Shown: piece by piece, positions 1-8,778 of the stretch
Position numbering within the stretch: position 1 is the first letter of the stretch
How the letters are laid out: every line of letters begins with the position of its first letter
NCBI RefSeq assembly: GCF_002234595.1
Contig: NZ_NMUL01000030.1
Coordinates: forward strand, 186,001-250,000
From: Amycolatopsis vastitatis
GTDB taxonomy: Bacteria > Actinomycetota > Actinomycetes > Mycobacteriales > Pseudonocardiaceae
DNA length: 64,000 nt
Reading direction: 5' to 3'
Translations under genes and position numbers: made by a program
The notes under the pieces: generated by a model
What the model was told of the DNA's origin: nothing
Database searches by the model: none
The model's input: only the letters and a program-made list of their open reading frames with translations

Positions 1-178
1 CTGGACCGAACTCCTGCTGGCCACCCCGGCGCTGCGCATCCTCGGCGGGACCGAGGAGATCATGAAGAACATCCTGGCGGAACGGGTGCTCGGCCTGCCG
101 AAGGAACCGGGCATCGACACGCGGTCGCCGTTCCGGGCGCTGCGTCACTCCGGAGCGGACCAAGGAGGCACGGCGTGA
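1..178 (+). CDS. acyl-CoA dehydrogenase, C-terminal fragment
   Basis: Only the last 59 codons are inside the window, read from base 2. The visible end carries GGTEEIMKNILAERVLGLP, the C-terminal motif of acyl-CoA dehydrogenases that closes the FAD and substrate site. The stop (TGA 176-178) overlaps the GTG of the next acyl-CoA dehydrogenase, so the two are translationally coupled. Such adjacent pairs often encode the two subunits of a heteromeric FadE-type enzyme, as known for mycobacterial sterol side-chain dehydrogenases. Substrate unknown. Confidence 0.85.
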   Translation, partial: WTELLLATPALRILGGTEEIMKNILAERVLGLPKEPGIDTRSPFRALRHSGADQGGTA

Positions 179-1311
179 CCCAGACCGTGGTGACACCCGT
201 GAGCTCGCAAGAGGACCTCGACGAGCTGCGCGCGGCGGTGCGGGACTTCCTCGAAGCGAAGTCAAGCGAGGACGCCGTCCGCGAACAGATGGAGCGTGAA
301 CCTCGGTTCGACCCCGAAGTGTGGACTCAGCTGACCGGCGAGCTGCGGCTGGCCGCGCTGGCCGTTCCCGAGCAGTACGGCGGTGACGGCTTCGGATTGG
401 TGGAACTGGGCGTAGTCCTGGAGGAGATGGGCCGGTCCCTGCTGTGCGCCCCGTTCTTCTCGTCAGTCGTGCTGGCTGCCCAGGCCCTGCTGGCCGCCGG
501 AGATCCGGACGCGTGCGCCCGCTATCTGCCCGGGATCGCCGCGGGGACCACATTGGCGGCGCTCGCGGTGACCGAGGCCGACGGCACGTGGAACCCACAG
601 CGGATCGCCACGCGTGCCGAGGCGGTGTCGCCGGGCCAGTGGGCCCTGACCGGGCACAAGTGCTTCGTCATCGACGGAACCACTGCCGATTTGCTGCTCG
701 TCGTCGCCCGCACCGAGGCGGGCCTCTCGCTGTTCGCGGTGGAGCGGGCGGCTCCCGGGGTGCGTGCCGAATCCCTGCGCTCGCTGGACGCCACGCGGGC
801 GCAGGCGCGTGTCACGCTCGACGCCGCCCCGGCGACCCTGGTGGGTGCGGACGGCGCGGGGGAGCGCCTGCTCGAGAAGGTCCTCGACGTCGCCTCGGTC
901 TGCCTCGCGGCCGAACAGGCCGGCGGGGCGCGACGGGTGCTGGAGACCAGCGCCGAGTACGCCAGGACCCGCCACCAGTTCGGCCGGGCCATCGGCTCGT
1001 TCCAGGCGGTCAAGCACAAGTGCGCGGACATCCTGGTGCAGGTCGAGCTGGCCGAGGCGACCGCACGCGAAGCCGCCCGGCTGCACACCGCCGACCCGGC
1101 GGGATTCCGCGCGGCCGCCGCGGTGGCGCACGCCTGCTGTTCACGCGCGTACCTGTTCGCGGCGACGGAGAACATCCAGGTGCACGGCGGGATCGGCTTC
1201 ACCTGGGAACATCCGGCGCACCTGCACTTCCGCCGGGCGAAGTCCGCCCAGCTGCTGTTCGGCGGGCCGGCCGCCTACCACGAGCGGCTGCTCGCGGCGC
1301 TGGGCGTCTGA
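175..1311 (+). CDS. acyl-CoA dehydrogenase family protein
   Basis: A 378-residue flavoenzyme expected to introduce a trans-2 double bond into an acyl-CoA. N-terminal helical domain (about 15-120), middle beta domain with the WALTGHKCFVIDG strand (about 160-170) and C-terminal helical domain with TRHQFGRAIGSFQAVKHK (about 265-285) and VHGGIGFTWEHPAHLHFRRAK near the end. Length is normal for the family. I do not see the usual catalytic Glu context as clearly as in canonical enzymes, which fits the partner-subunit role in a heteromer with the preceding gene. GTG start at 175 overlaps that gene's stop. An enoyl-CoA hydratase follows after 6 bp, giving two consecutive beta-oxidation steps. Confidence 0.9.
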   Translation: MTQTVVTPVSSQEDLDELRAAVRDFLEAKSSEDAVREQMEREPRFDPEVWTQLTGELRLAALAVPEQYGGDGFGLVELGVVLEEMGRSLLCAPFFSSVVLAAQALLAAGDPDACARYLPGIAAGTTLAALAVTEADGTWNPQRIATRAEAVSPGQWALTGHKCFVIDGTTADLLLVVARTEAGLSLFAVERAAPGVRAESLRSLDATRAQARVTLDAAPATLVGADGAGERLLEKVLDVASVCLAAEQAGGARRVLETSAEYARTRHQFGRAIGSFQAVKHKCADILVQVELAEATAREAARLHTADPAGFRAAAAVAHACCSRAYLFAATENIQVHGGIGFTWEHPAHLHFRRAKSAQLLFGGPAAYHERLLAALGV

Positions 1312-1317
1312 GCCGGG

Positions 1318-2178
1318 ATGCGCGGGTACGAGACCCTGCTGACCGGACTCGGCGCGGGTGTCCTCACCGTCACCCTCAACCGGCCGGACCGGCTCAACGC
1401 GATCACGCCGGTCGTCGTCCGGGAGCTGCTCGACGTCCTGGCCGCGGCCGACGCCGACGACGACGTCCGGGTGATCATCGTGACCGGGGCCGGTCGCGCG
1501 TTCTGCGCGGGCGCCGACCTCGGAGCCGGCGGTGCCGTGTTCGACCACCGGGACACCGGAGCTGGGCATCGGGATCTCGGGGGCCGGGTCGCCCTCCGGC
1601 TCTACGCGAGCGCGAAGCCGGTGATCGGGGCCGTCAACGGTCCGGCCGTCGGGGCGGGCGCCGGGCTGACGTTGCCGATGGACATCCGGCTCGCCGCGAC
1701 GACGGCCCGGTTCGGGTTCGTCTACGCCCGCCGCGGCATCGTGCCGGAGTCGGCGGCGAGCTGGTTCCTGCCGCGGGCCGTCGGCATGCAACGGGCCATT
1801 GAGTGGGTGGCCACCGGGCGGGTTTTCGACGCCGCGGAAGCGCTCGCCGGAGGCCTGGTGCGGTCGGTGCACCCGCCGGAGGAGCTGCTGCCCGCGGCCA
1901 CCGCGATCGCGCGGGAGATCGCCGACCACACCGCCCCGGTGTCGGTCGCGCTGGCGCGGCAAATGATGTGGCGGATGCTCGGCGCACCGGACCCGATGAC
2001 CGCGCACCGTCTGGACTCGCTGCTGATGGGCCAGGTCGGCGGCGGGCCGGACGCGGTGGAGGGCGTCGAGTCGTTCCTGGCCCGGCGTCCGCCGGCGTTC
2101 CCCGGCCGGGTCGGCACCGACCTGCCACCGGCCTGGCCGTGGTGGCGCGACGAGGAGTTCCGGCCGTTCGGCGAGTGA
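1318..2178 (+). CDS. enoyl-CoA hydratase/isomerase family protein
   Basis: A 286-residue crotonase-fold protein. It shows the N-terminal VLTVTLNRPDRLNAI strand, the AFCAGADLGAG oxyanion-hole segment and the AKPVIGAVNGPAVGAGAGL helix start typical of the superfamily. The second catalytic region reads VPESAASWFLPRAVG, with Glu in the position of the acid/base residue of hydratases. The tail is proline/tryptophan rich. It lies 6 bp after the acyl-CoA dehydrogenase and probably hydrates that enzyme's product. Convergent with the GntR regulator downstream (6 bp gap). The exact substrate cannot be told from sequence. Confidence 0.9.
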   Translation: MRGYETLLTGLGAGVLTVTLNRPDRLNAITPVVVRELLDVLAAADADDDVRVIIVTGAGRAFCAGADLGAGGAVFDHRDTGAGHRDLGGRVALRLYASAKPVIGAVNGPAVGAGAGLTLPMDIRLAATTARFGFVYARRGIVPESAASWFLPRAVGMQRAIEWVATGRVFDAAEALAGGLVRSVHPPEELLPAATAIAREIADHTAPVSVALARQMMWRMLGAPDPMTAHRLDSLLMGQVGGGPDAVEGVESFLARRPPAFPGRVGTDLPPAWPWWRDEEFRPFGE

Positions 2179-2184
2179 GCGGCC

Positions 2185-2940
2185 TCAGGACAGGATGTCG
2201 ATGAGCTCCGGCACCTCGCCGCGCGTCATGTAGTTGCTGACCTGCTTGAGGTGTTTCCGCCAGAACTCCATCGCCTGGTCGGCGTCCCGTGCCCGGATCA
2301 GCTCCAGCAGCTTCACGTGGGCTCGCTGCACGACCTTGGCCGACGCGAAGGCGGGGACCTCGTCCTGGCCGGCCGCGTAGGCGCGGTGGTGGGCGTCGAT
2401 GAGGTGGAAGAGCATCCCGGCGAGCACGTCGAGCGTGTCGTTGCCGGACAGCTTCACCAGCAGCTCGTGGAACTCCGCGTCGTGTTCGGCGTAGCCCACC
2501 GCGTTGCCGATGAGCGTCTCGCCCTTCTCGACCAGGTCGGCCAGCGTCTGGACGTCCGCGGCGGTGCGTTTGGCCGCGAGGGTGCGCACGGCCGCGGTTT
2601 CCAGGAGGCTGCGCGCCTCGTAGACGTCGGCGATCGAGGCCTTGCGGTACTGCAGGAGCAGGCCGGCGTACCGGGCGGCCACCCGCGAGTCGGGGACGAG
2701 GACCCTGGCCCCGCCGCGCGCGCCGCGGCGGATGCTGATCAGCTGCTCCGACTCGAGGATCCGGAACGCCTCGCGCAGGGTCGGCCGGGACACGCCGTAC
2801 TGTTCCATCAACGCGGTTTCCGACGGCAGCGCCTGTCCCTCGGCGAGTTCGCCGAGGACGATCTGGCGCCGCAGGTCGGCGGCGATCATCTCGCCGGCCT
2901 TCGGCACGCGCACGATGGACGTTCGGGGCGCCGCGGTCAT
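2185..2940 (-). CDS. FadR-type GntR transcriptional regulator (FCD domain)
   Basis: A 251-residue repressor-type protein. The N-terminal winged helix (about 10-80) contains LPSETALMEQYGVSRPTLRE, the GntR signature. The C-terminal all-helical FCD ligand domain (about 95-235) has spaced acidic/His residues (AEHDAEFHELL, HLIDAHHRAY) that usually bind a metal and a carboxylate ligand. I chose ATG 2940 because GGAGG lies 5 bp before it; an upstream in-frame ATG at 2982 has no comparable site. It faces the acyl-CoA operon tail to tail and may control it or the divergent SDR/FolP-like pair. Confidence 0.9.
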   Translation of the reverse strand: MTAAPRTSIVRVPKAGEMIAADLRRQIVLGELAEGQALPSETALMEQYGVSRPTLREAFRILESEQLISIRRGARGGARVLVPDSRVAARYAGLLLQYRKASIADVYEARSLLETAAVRTLAAKRTAADVQTLADLVEKGETLIGNAVGYAEHDAEFHELLVKLSGNDTLDVLAGMLFHLIDAHHRAYAAGQDEVPAFASAKVVQRAHVKLLELIRARDADQAMEFWRKHLKQVSNYMTRGEVPELIDILS

Positions 2941-2956
2941 CGGTCCTCCAGTGTAT

Positions 2957-2968
2957 TGAGTGCATTCA
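2957..2968. promoter_or_regulatory. candidate GntR autoregulatory operator
   Basis: TGAGTGCATTCA is a near-perfect 12-bp palindrome (10 of 12 positions symmetric), 17 bp upstream of the GntR start codon. FadR-like proteins bind short palindromes around their own promoter, so this is a reasonable but unproven operator. Confidence 0.35.
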
Positions 2969-3015
2969 TCGTACCTGATCACCCCCGATGGGCGCGGTAC
3001 CGGCTCCTGGGCGCG

Positions 3016-3057
3016 TTGACAGCCCAGAACCCCGTCTCTATCGTCTCTTCAGATAGA
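3016..3057 (+). promoter_or_regulatory. promoter with overlapping inverted repeat, upstream of the SDR gene
   Basis: TTGACA (3016-3021), a 17-bp spacer and TATCGT (3039-3044) form a good housekeeping-type promoter pointing at the SDR/FolP-like pair. A perfect 6-bp inverted repeat, TCTATC (3037-3042) and GATAGA (3052-3057), overlaps the -10 box and the likely start of transcription, where a repressor could block polymerase. Confidence 0.55.
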
Positions 3058-3090
3058 TAATTGTTCTGATCTCCGGTGAAGGTGGCGACG

Positions 3091-3936
3091 ATGGCACGGC
3101 ATTGGCTGATCACGGGGGTGTCCGGCGGACTGGGCCGGGCGCTCGCCGAGGAGGTGCTCGGCCGAGGTGACGTCGTCGTGGGGACGCTGCGCGACGAGCG
3201 CAGCCTGGCCGCCTTCGAACAGCTGGCCCCTGGCCGGGCCTTCGCCCTCCCGCTCGACGCCACCGACGCGCCCGAGGTGATCGCCGAGCGGGTCGCGCAG
3301 GCCGTGCGCCTCGCCGGCCACATCGACGTCCTGGTCAACAACGCGGGCTACGGGTTGCTCGGTGCGGTCGAGGAGGCCGGCGAGGACGAGCTGCGGCACC
3401 AGATGGACACCAACTTCTTCGGCCCGCTCCGCCTGATCCGCGCCCTGCTGCCGCACCTGCGTGCGCGGGGGACCGGCCACCTGGTCAACATCAGTTCGAT
3501 CGCGGGCGTCCGTGGCCAGGCCGGCCTCGGGCTCTACAACGCCTCGAAGTTCGCGCTGGAAGGGCTTTCCGAGGCCCTGATGCACGAACTGAAGCCGCTG
3601 GGCATCGCCGTCACCATCATCGAGCCCGGCGGGTTCCGCACCAACTGGATGGGCAAGGGCCTGCGCCGGGCCGAGCACCGGCTGCCCGCGTACTCGTCGG
3701 TCGACGACCTCGCCGCCACCATGCGCCGGTTCGACGGCCGCCAGCCGGGGGACCCGGCCCGCGGCGCCGCCGCCATCGTCGCGGCCGTCGAGGCGGCCGA
3801 ACCGCCGCTGCGGCTGCCGCTGGGGGCCGACGCGCACCAGGCGGTCCGCGGCAAGCTCGCCGAGGTCGGCCGCGAGCTCGACACCTGGGAGCACGTGAGC
3901 GTCTCGACGGGCTTCGAGAGCCCCGTGGCGGGGTGA
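3091..3936 (+). CDS. short-chain dehydrogenase/reductase
   Basis: A 281-residue Rossmann oxidoreductase. It shows the cofactor loop TGVSGGLG near the N-terminus, NNAGYG in strand 4, catalytic Ser in NISSIAG and the YNASK Tyr/Lys pair. After the first strand the sequence reads VVGTLRDE, with Arg in the position that often selects NADP(H). ATG 3091 is preferred over the in-frame GTG at 3076 because AAGGTGG sits 5 bp upstream. The stop overlaps the GTG start of the FolP-like gene, so the two are co-translated. Classical SDRs of this kind act on ketones or alcohols; the substrate is unknown. Confidence 0.88.
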   Translation: MARHWLITGVSGGLGRALAEEVLGRGDVVVGTLRDERSLAAFEQLAPGRAFALPLDATDAPEVIAERVAQAVRLAGHIDVLVNNAGYGLLGAVEEAGEDELRHQMDTNFFGPLRLIRALLPHLRARGTGHLVNISSIAGVRGQAGLGLYNASKFALEGLSEALMHELKPLGIAVTIIEPGGFRTNWMGKGLRRAEHRLPAYSSVDDLAATMRRFDGRQPGDPARGAAAIVAAVEAAEPPLRLPLGADAHQAVRGKLAEVGRELDTWEHVSVSTGFESPVAG

Positions 3937-4862
3937 GCCCGGTGATCCGGTCCTTCGAGGTTCCGGCCGCCGGCCGGACGCTGCGGCTGGGCGGGCGACC
4001 GTGGCTGATGGGCGTCGTCAACGCCTCGCCCGAGTCGTTCTCGGACGGTGCGCAGGTCGGCACCGCGGACGCGCAGCTCGCCCACGCGGCCCAGCTGCTC
4101 GCCGAGGGCGCGGACATCATCGACGTCGGCGGCGAGTCGGCGATCACCAACCGGGAGCCACTGCCGGTCTCGGAGGAGATCGACCGCGTGGTGCCGGTGA
4201 TCGAGCGGATCACCCGCGAACTCGGCGGCCTGGTTTCGGTGGACACCTACAAGCCCGAGGTCGCGGAAGCGGCCGTCGCGGCCGGAGCGGTCCTGGTCAA
4301 CGACGTCAGCGGGCTGCGCGATCCGGCGTTGGCCGACGTCTGCGCGAAGACTGGCGCCGCGCTCCTGCTGATGCACACCCGGGCCGCACCGAAACAGCGG
4401 CTGCAGGACACCGGGCTCTACCACGACGTCACCCAGGACGTCGTCGGCTTCCTCGCCGACCGGATGCGCGTGGCCATGGAGCGAGGCGTGCCCCGGGAAG
4501 CCCTGATCCTCGATCCCGGCCCGGACTTCGCCAAGACCCCGAGCCAGACCATCGAGGTTCTCCGGCACCTGAACGACCTGCACGCCCTCGGCCGGCCGCT
4601 CCTCATGGCGGTCTCCCGCAAGGACTTCATCGGAGCGCTCACCGGGCGCCGGCCGAACCAGCGGCTGGCCGGGACGCTCGCCGCCGTCGGATACTGCGTG
4701 GACGGCGGCGGGCACATCCTGCGGGTGCACGACGTCGGTGCGGTCCGCGAGTACCTGGTCGTGCGCGCCGCCCTCCGGGGCGAGCTCGCCGTGGACCCGG
4801 GTGTGGCCCTCGACGAATCGCTCCGCCACGAACGCCCGAACGCGGGTGCGGCGGCCGAATAG
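3933..4862 (+). CDS. dihydropteroate synthase homologue, probably a FolP2-like paralogue
   Basis: A 309-residue TIM-barrel pterin-binding protein. Family motifs are visible: MGVVNASPESFSDG (loop 1), DIIDVGGES (strand 2), VSVDTYKPEVAE, ILDPGPDF, AVSRKDFIG and the terminal RVHDV. The loop after GGES, which reads STRPG in true dihydropteroate synthases and contacts the pterin diphosphate, is ITN here. The glycine of the FGK element is replaced (DFAK). It is coupled to an SDR rather than to folE, folB or folK. I therefore regard it as a dihydropteroate-synthase fold with uncertain activity. GTG 3933 overlaps the previous stop; GTG 3942 is an alternative start. Confidence 0.85.
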   Translation: MSPVIRSFEVPAAGRTLRLGGRPWLMGVVNASPESFSDGAQVGTADAQLAHAAQLLAEGADIIDVGGESAITNREPLPVSEEIDRVVPVIERITRELGGLVSVDTYKPEVAEAAVAAGAVLVNDVSGLRDPALADVCAKTGAALLLMHTRAAPKQRLQDTGLYHDVTQDVVGFLADRMRVAMERGVPREALILDPGPDFAKTPSQTIEVLRHLNDLHALGRPLLMAVSRKDFIGALTGRRPNQRLAGTLAAVGYCVDGGGHILRVHDVGAVREYLVVRAALRGELAVDPGVALDESLRHERPNAGAAAE

Positions 4863-4869
4863 GCCGGCG

Positions 4870-6588
4870 TCAGCGGACGGACCCCCGCATGGCGATCTCC
4901 GTGACCGGGCCCGCGGTGACGCCGTTCTCGTTGAACGCGTCGACGGCGACCCAGTAGCCGGTTCCGGCGTTGAGGGTTCGCAGGTCGAGGTCGTGCTGTT
5001 CGTGGACCAGCCAGCTGTGGTAGAGCTTGCCGGGCGCGATGCCGTAGCGGACGTTGTAGCCGTGCGCGGTCGCGCTGGGCTCCCATTCGATGCGGGCCGT
5101 CCGGTCGTCGACGCGCCTTGCGCGGGCGGCGGTGGCCGCGGGTGGCGGTCCGTCGCCGGTACCGAAGACGCGGAGCCCGCTGATCGCAAAGGGGCCGTCG
5201 AAGGGCATCCGGCCGGCGGTGACCCGGACGTAGCGGGCTCGCCGCGCGGGTTCGAGGACCACGAGCGCGTGCGGAGCGTCTTCGCCCGATCCGCGGTTGT
5301 CCGAGACCGGGTGCCATTGCCCGCCGTCCGCGGAGACTTCGATGAGTGTCTCGGTCGGGTGGTCGCCGGGGTAGATCGCGCGCAGCGCTCCGGCGGCTTC
5401 CGCGAGGCCGGGGAGTTCCGGGGCGTGCGCGGCCAGGTCCTGGTCGGCGAGGTTGAGCTGGATCGCGTTGACGGTGCGCTCTTCGCCGAGGTCGACCTGG
5501 AGCCATTCGCCCGGCTGGGTCGTGGCGGCGGCCCACCAGGTGCGGACGTCCTCGCCGACGGCGAGTTCGGGGCCATGCCCGTCGGCCGATGAAGAGGCGG
5601 TCGTCCGCGCGCGGAAGGACTGCAGCATCCAGCCGGCGAACGTGCCGGTCCAGGGATCGACCCGCCGGTCCGGTACGAGCATCGGGTAGTCGCCGAAGTT
5701 CTGGTTGCAGAACAGGACTCCGTCGGCGTCGAACCCGGCGGGGAAGATCCCGACGCGCCGTTCGAACGCGTGGTGCACCGAGACGCGCATGGTCGAGGCG
5801 TGCCACCAGTTGCCGTGTTCGTCCTGGAAGGTGCTGCCGTGCCCGGCACCGGTGATGAAGCCGCCGGGCTTCGAGGAGAACGGGCTGTTCGGCGCGTACT
5901 CGAAGGGGCCGAGCGGCGAGGAAGCGGTGTAGTAGCCGTCGGCGTAGGTGTTCCATTCGGTGCCCGGCGCGGCGTACTGCAGGTAGTAGGTGCCCTCGTG
6001 GCGGGTCATCCAGGCCCCTTCGATGAAGGGGGCGCCGTCGAGGTGCGGTTCGTGGTTCTCGCCGACCTGTTCCCAGCCGTGCCGACCGGGGTCGCCGCCG
6101 AAGAGCAGGACCGGTTCGCCGATGCGGTCCAGGGTGCCCGGATCGACCCGGACACCGGTGATGGGCTCGGAGTTGGAGCACCCCCAGTAGAAGTAGGTGG
6201 CACGGTCGTCGTCCTGGAACAGGTGCGGATCCCAGAACGGGAAGCCCGGGTTGACCAGGGTGAAGTCGTCGGCGAGGGGATCTTCGCTGCGGTAGAACGG
6301 GCTGTCGGTATGCCGGGACGCTGAGACGTAGAGGACGCCGTCGACCTCGCGGACGTCGGGGGCGTAGTCGAGGGGCGCGAGTTTGGTGCTGGCCCGGTAT
6401 TCCCAGCCGCGCAGGTCCGTCGAGTGCCAGAAGCCGGCCGACATCGACGCGAAAAGGAAGAACCGGCCGCGGTAACGGACCACCGACGGGTCGGCGGCCT
6501 CGCGGTGGACGGTCCGGCCGCCGGCCATCGGGCGCAGGTCCTGGTAGCGGTAGGTGAGGTTCATCGGGTTGCAGACGACGGAGGTCAT
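4870..6588 (-). CDS. GH43-type glycoside hydrolase with F5/8 type C and fibronectin III domains
   Basis: A 572-residue enzyme. The N-terminal five-bladed propeller (about 1-330) carries the GH43 acidic residues: Asp in AADPSVV, Asp in FWDPHLF and Glu in FIEGAWM. A discoidin/F5/8 type C carbohydrate-binding domain follows (about 345-480, SSADGHGPELAVGEDVRTWW to RYVRVTAGRMP), then an Fn3 domain (about 500-570). No signal peptide is seen, so it may act inside the cell or leave by another route. Likely substrates are xylo- or arabino-oligosaccharides (family knowledge). ATG 6588 starts at MTSVVCNP, where GH43 similarity begins; in-frame ATGs at 6648 and 6735 are possible but neither has a clear ribosome site. 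Divergent from the alpha/beta hydrolase. Confidence 0.85.
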   Translation of the reverse strand: MTSVVCNPMNLTYRYQDLRPMAGGRTVHREAADPSVVRYRGRFFLFASMSAGFWHSTDLRGWEYRASTKLAPLDYAPDVREVDGVLYVSASRHTDSPFYRSEDPLADDFTLVNPGFPFWDPHLFQDDDRATYFYWGCSNSEPITGVRVDPGTLDRIGEPVLLFGGDPGRHGWEQVGENHEPHLDGAPFIEGAWMTRHEGTYYLQYAAPGTEWNTYADGYYTASSPLGPFEYAPNSPFSSKPGGFITGAGHGSTFQDEHGNWWHASTMRVSVHHAFERRVGIFPAGFDADGVLFCNQNFGDYPMLVPDRRVDPWTGTFAGWMLQSFRARTTASSSADGHGPELAVGEDVRTWWAAATTQPGEWLQVDLGEERTVNAIQLNLADQDLAAHAPELPGLAEAAGALRAIYPGDHPTETLIEVSADGGQWHPVSDNRGSGEDAPHALVVLEPARRARYVRVTAGRMPFDGPFAISGLRVFGTGDGPPPAATAARARRVDDRTARIEWEPSATAHGYNVRYGIAPGKLYHSWLVHEQHDLDLRTLNAGTGYWVAVDAFNENGVTAGPVTEIAMRGSVR

Positions 6589-6665
6589 GAAGGCATGCTG
6601 TCCGGTCCGGGCGGCGTGGCGGAAGGGGGCAGCGGGGACACGCCTCATGTGATCGAATCGGTCGT

Positions 6666-7439
6666 ATGACGATCGAGTACGTCCCGGTCTCCGGCGAGGG
6701 CCGCCTGTGGACCGAGAAGTCCGGCGACGGAACACCCGTAGTCCTGCTCCACGGCTCCGTCCAGGACAGCCGCCTGTGGGACGGCGTGTTCCCCGAACTC
6801 GGGCGCCACCGCACCGCGATCCGGTACGACGCGCGGGGCCTGGGGCGGTCGACGCTGCCGACCGCGCCGTTCCGCTACGAGGACGACCTCCTCGCGGTGC
6901 TCGACCATTTCGGCATCGAGCGCGCCGCGCTCGTCGGGCTGAGCATGGGCGGTGAGGTCGCGCTCGACTTCACCTTGGAGCATCCCGGACGGGTGCGCTC
7001 GCTGACACTCGTCGCGGCGTCCGCCAGCGGCCACGACTGGCCGCGGACTCCCGAACTGGACGCCTACACGGCGGCGAACCGCGGAGACGACGCCGACCGC
7101 TTGGCCGAGCTGGAGCTCGCGGTGTGGGCCTCGCTCGGGGACCGGGCGCCGGGATACCGGGCGATCGCGACCATGGTCACCGAGAACGCCGAGGTGCGGG
7201 CGGCCGTCGAGAAGGGCCACGTCCGCTTTCCGGCGGAAGACGCCGTCGAGCACCTTGAGCGCGTCAGGGTGCCGGTCACCGTCGTCGTCGGCGATCACGA
7301 CCACCCCGAGATCGGCGTGATAGCCCGGCGGCTCGCCGAGGGTATCCCCGGCGCGCGCCTGGAGATCGTGGCCGGGGCCGACCACTATCTCCCGCTGCGC
7401 GCGCCGGAACGGCTCATGGAAATCCTCGTCCGCCAGTGA
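6666..7439 (+). CDS. alpha/beta hydrolase
   Basis: A 257-residue alpha/beta-fold hydrolase. The nucleophile elbow is GLSMGG (Ser near residue 97), the oxyanion region is LLHGSVQDSRLW, the acid is probably Asp in VVVGDHDHPE and the catalytic His lies in AGADHYLPL near the C-terminus. This arrangement fits esterases, lactonases and haloperoxidase-like hydrolases; nothing further fixes the substrate. It starts 77 bp from the divergent GH43 gene. Its last 26 bp overlap the end of the convergent M20 peptidase gene. Confidence 0.85.
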   Translation: MTIEYVPVSGEGRLWTEKSGDGTPVVLLHGSVQDSRLWDGVFPELGRHRTAIRYDARGLGRSTLPTAPFRYEDDLLAVLDHFGIERAALVGLSMGGEVALDFTLEHPGRVRSLTLVAASASGHDWPRTPELDAYTAANRGDDADRLAELELAVWASLGDRAPGYRAIATMVTENAEVRAAVEKGHVRFPAEDAVEHLERVRVPVTVVVGDHDHPEIGVIARRLAEGIPGARLEIVAGADHYLPLRAPERLMEILVRQ

Positions 7440-8778
7440 GCGGGTATCCGCGCAGGAAGAGCGCTTCGGTCAGCGCCATGGCCGCGATCTCCTCCGGTGC
7501 GACGCTTTCGTTGGGCGCGTGGATGCGCGCCTGGGGCTCTTCGACGCCGATCAGCAGGATCTCGGCGTCGGGATACGTCTCGGCCAGGACCGTGCACAGC
7601 GGGATCGATCCGCCCTGGCCGAGCTGCCGCATCGGGCGGCCGTACGCGCGGTGCATGGCCTCGGCCATCGCCCGGTAGGCCGGGCCGTCGGTGGCCGGGC
7701 GGAACGGGTGACCGGTCGCCTCGGCTTCCACCGACAGGCGCACGCCCCACGGTGCCGCCGCGAGCAGGTGCCCGGTCAGCGCGCGGGCCGCGTCGGCCGG
7801 TTCGACGCCGGGTGGGATCCGGAGGTTCAGCCGGGCCCGGGCGCGCGGGGTGACGGCCGCCGCGGACCCGACGACCGGCGGGCAGTCGATGCCGAGCACC
7901 GTGGCCGTCGAGCGCGCCCACAGCGTGTCCGCCACTGCGCCGCTGCCGAGCAGGACGGCGCCGGGGGACAGGCCCGCGTCCGCGCGGAACTGCTCCGCCG
8001 GGTACGGGGCTCCGGACCAGCGGCCGTCGTTGGGCAGGCCGTGGACGGTGGTGTCGCCCGCGTCGTCGCGGAGCGTGGCGAGCACCGACACCAAGGCCGC
8101 CAGCGCGTCCGGGGCGGGGCCGCCGAACATGCCCGAGTGCAGCTCGGACGAGAGCGCGTCGACCGTGACGACGACGTTGACCATTCCGCGCAGGCTGACC
8201 GTGACGGCGGGCTGCCCGACCGCGATGTTCCCGGTGTCGGCCACCAGGATCGTGTCGGCCCGCAGGAGGTCGGCGTGCTCGGGAACGAACGCCTCCAAGC
8301 CCCCGGTGCCTTGTTCCTCCGAGCCTTCGACGACCAGCTTGAGGTTCACGGGCAGGTCGTCGCCGAGCGCGCGCAGGGCGGTCAGGTGCATGAGGATGTT
8401 GCCCTTGCAGTCGGCCGCGCCGCGCCCGTACCAGCGACCGTCCACTTCGGTCAGCCGGAACGGCGGTGTCCGCCACTGGGCCACGTCGAGTGGTGGCTGG
8501 ACGTCGTAATGCGCGTAGAGCAGTACTGTGGGCGCTCCGGCACGGCCGCACGACCGGGACCCGACCACGGCCTGGCTGCCGTCCGGGGTGTCGGCGAGGC
8601 GGGTGGCGAACCCGGCTCCGGCGAACGCGTCGGCCACCCAGCCGGCGGCCCGCAGGCATTCCGCGGACGGGAACTGCCGCGGGTCCGCGACGGACCGCAT
8701 CGCGACGAGGGCCGCGAGTTCTTCCAGCGCTCTCGGCATGAGCTCGTCGACCCGCTTTCGGAGATCCACCGCGCTCAC
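7414..8778 (-). CDS. M20 family metallopeptidase (dipeptidase-like)
   Basis: A 454-residue zinc peptidase. Metal and catalytic motifs are complete: LYAHYDVQP (His/Asp), GRGAADCKG (bridging Asp), VEGSEEQGTGG (catalytic Glu pair), VADTGN (Asp) and a C-terminal RIHAPNES His. HSGMFGG marks the lid domain used for dimerisation. This is the ArgE/DapE/carnosinase-like group, which cleaves dipeptides or N-acyl amino acids in the cytoplasm. GTG 8778 overlaps the stop of the upstream membrane-protein gene. With the APC permease this forms a three-gene operon, suggesting uptake and hydrolysis of amino-acid derivatives or small peptides. Confidence 0.9.
   Translation of the reverse strand: MSAVDLRKRVDELMPRALEELAALVAMRSVADPRQFPSAECLRAAGWVADAFAGAGFATRLADTPDGSQAVVGSRSCGRAGAPTVLLYAHYDVQPPLDVAQWRTPPFRLTEVDGRWYGRGAADCKGNILMHLTALRALGDDLPVNLKLVVEGSEEQGTGGLEAFVPEHADLLRADTILVADTGNIAVGQPAVTVSLRGMVNVVVTVDALSSELHSGMFGGPAPDALAALVSVLATLRDDAGDTTVHGLPNDGRWSGAPYPAEQFRADAGLSPGAVLLGSGAVADTLWARSTATVLGIDCPPVVGSAAAVTPRARARLNLRIPPGVEPADAARALTGHLLAAAPWGVRLSVEAEATGHPFRPATDGPAYRAMAEAMHRAYGRPMRQLGQGGSIPLCTVLAETYPDAEILLIGVEEPQARIHAPNESVAPEEIAAMALTEALFLRGYPLTGGRGFP

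Noticed and set aside
3534..5849. 771-residue open frame on the minus strand across the SDR, FolP-like and GH43 genes
   Set aside because: It lies antisense to well-supported genes; the product is low complexity (Arg/Pro/Ser) and matches nothing recognisable. Such shadow frames are normal at this GC content.
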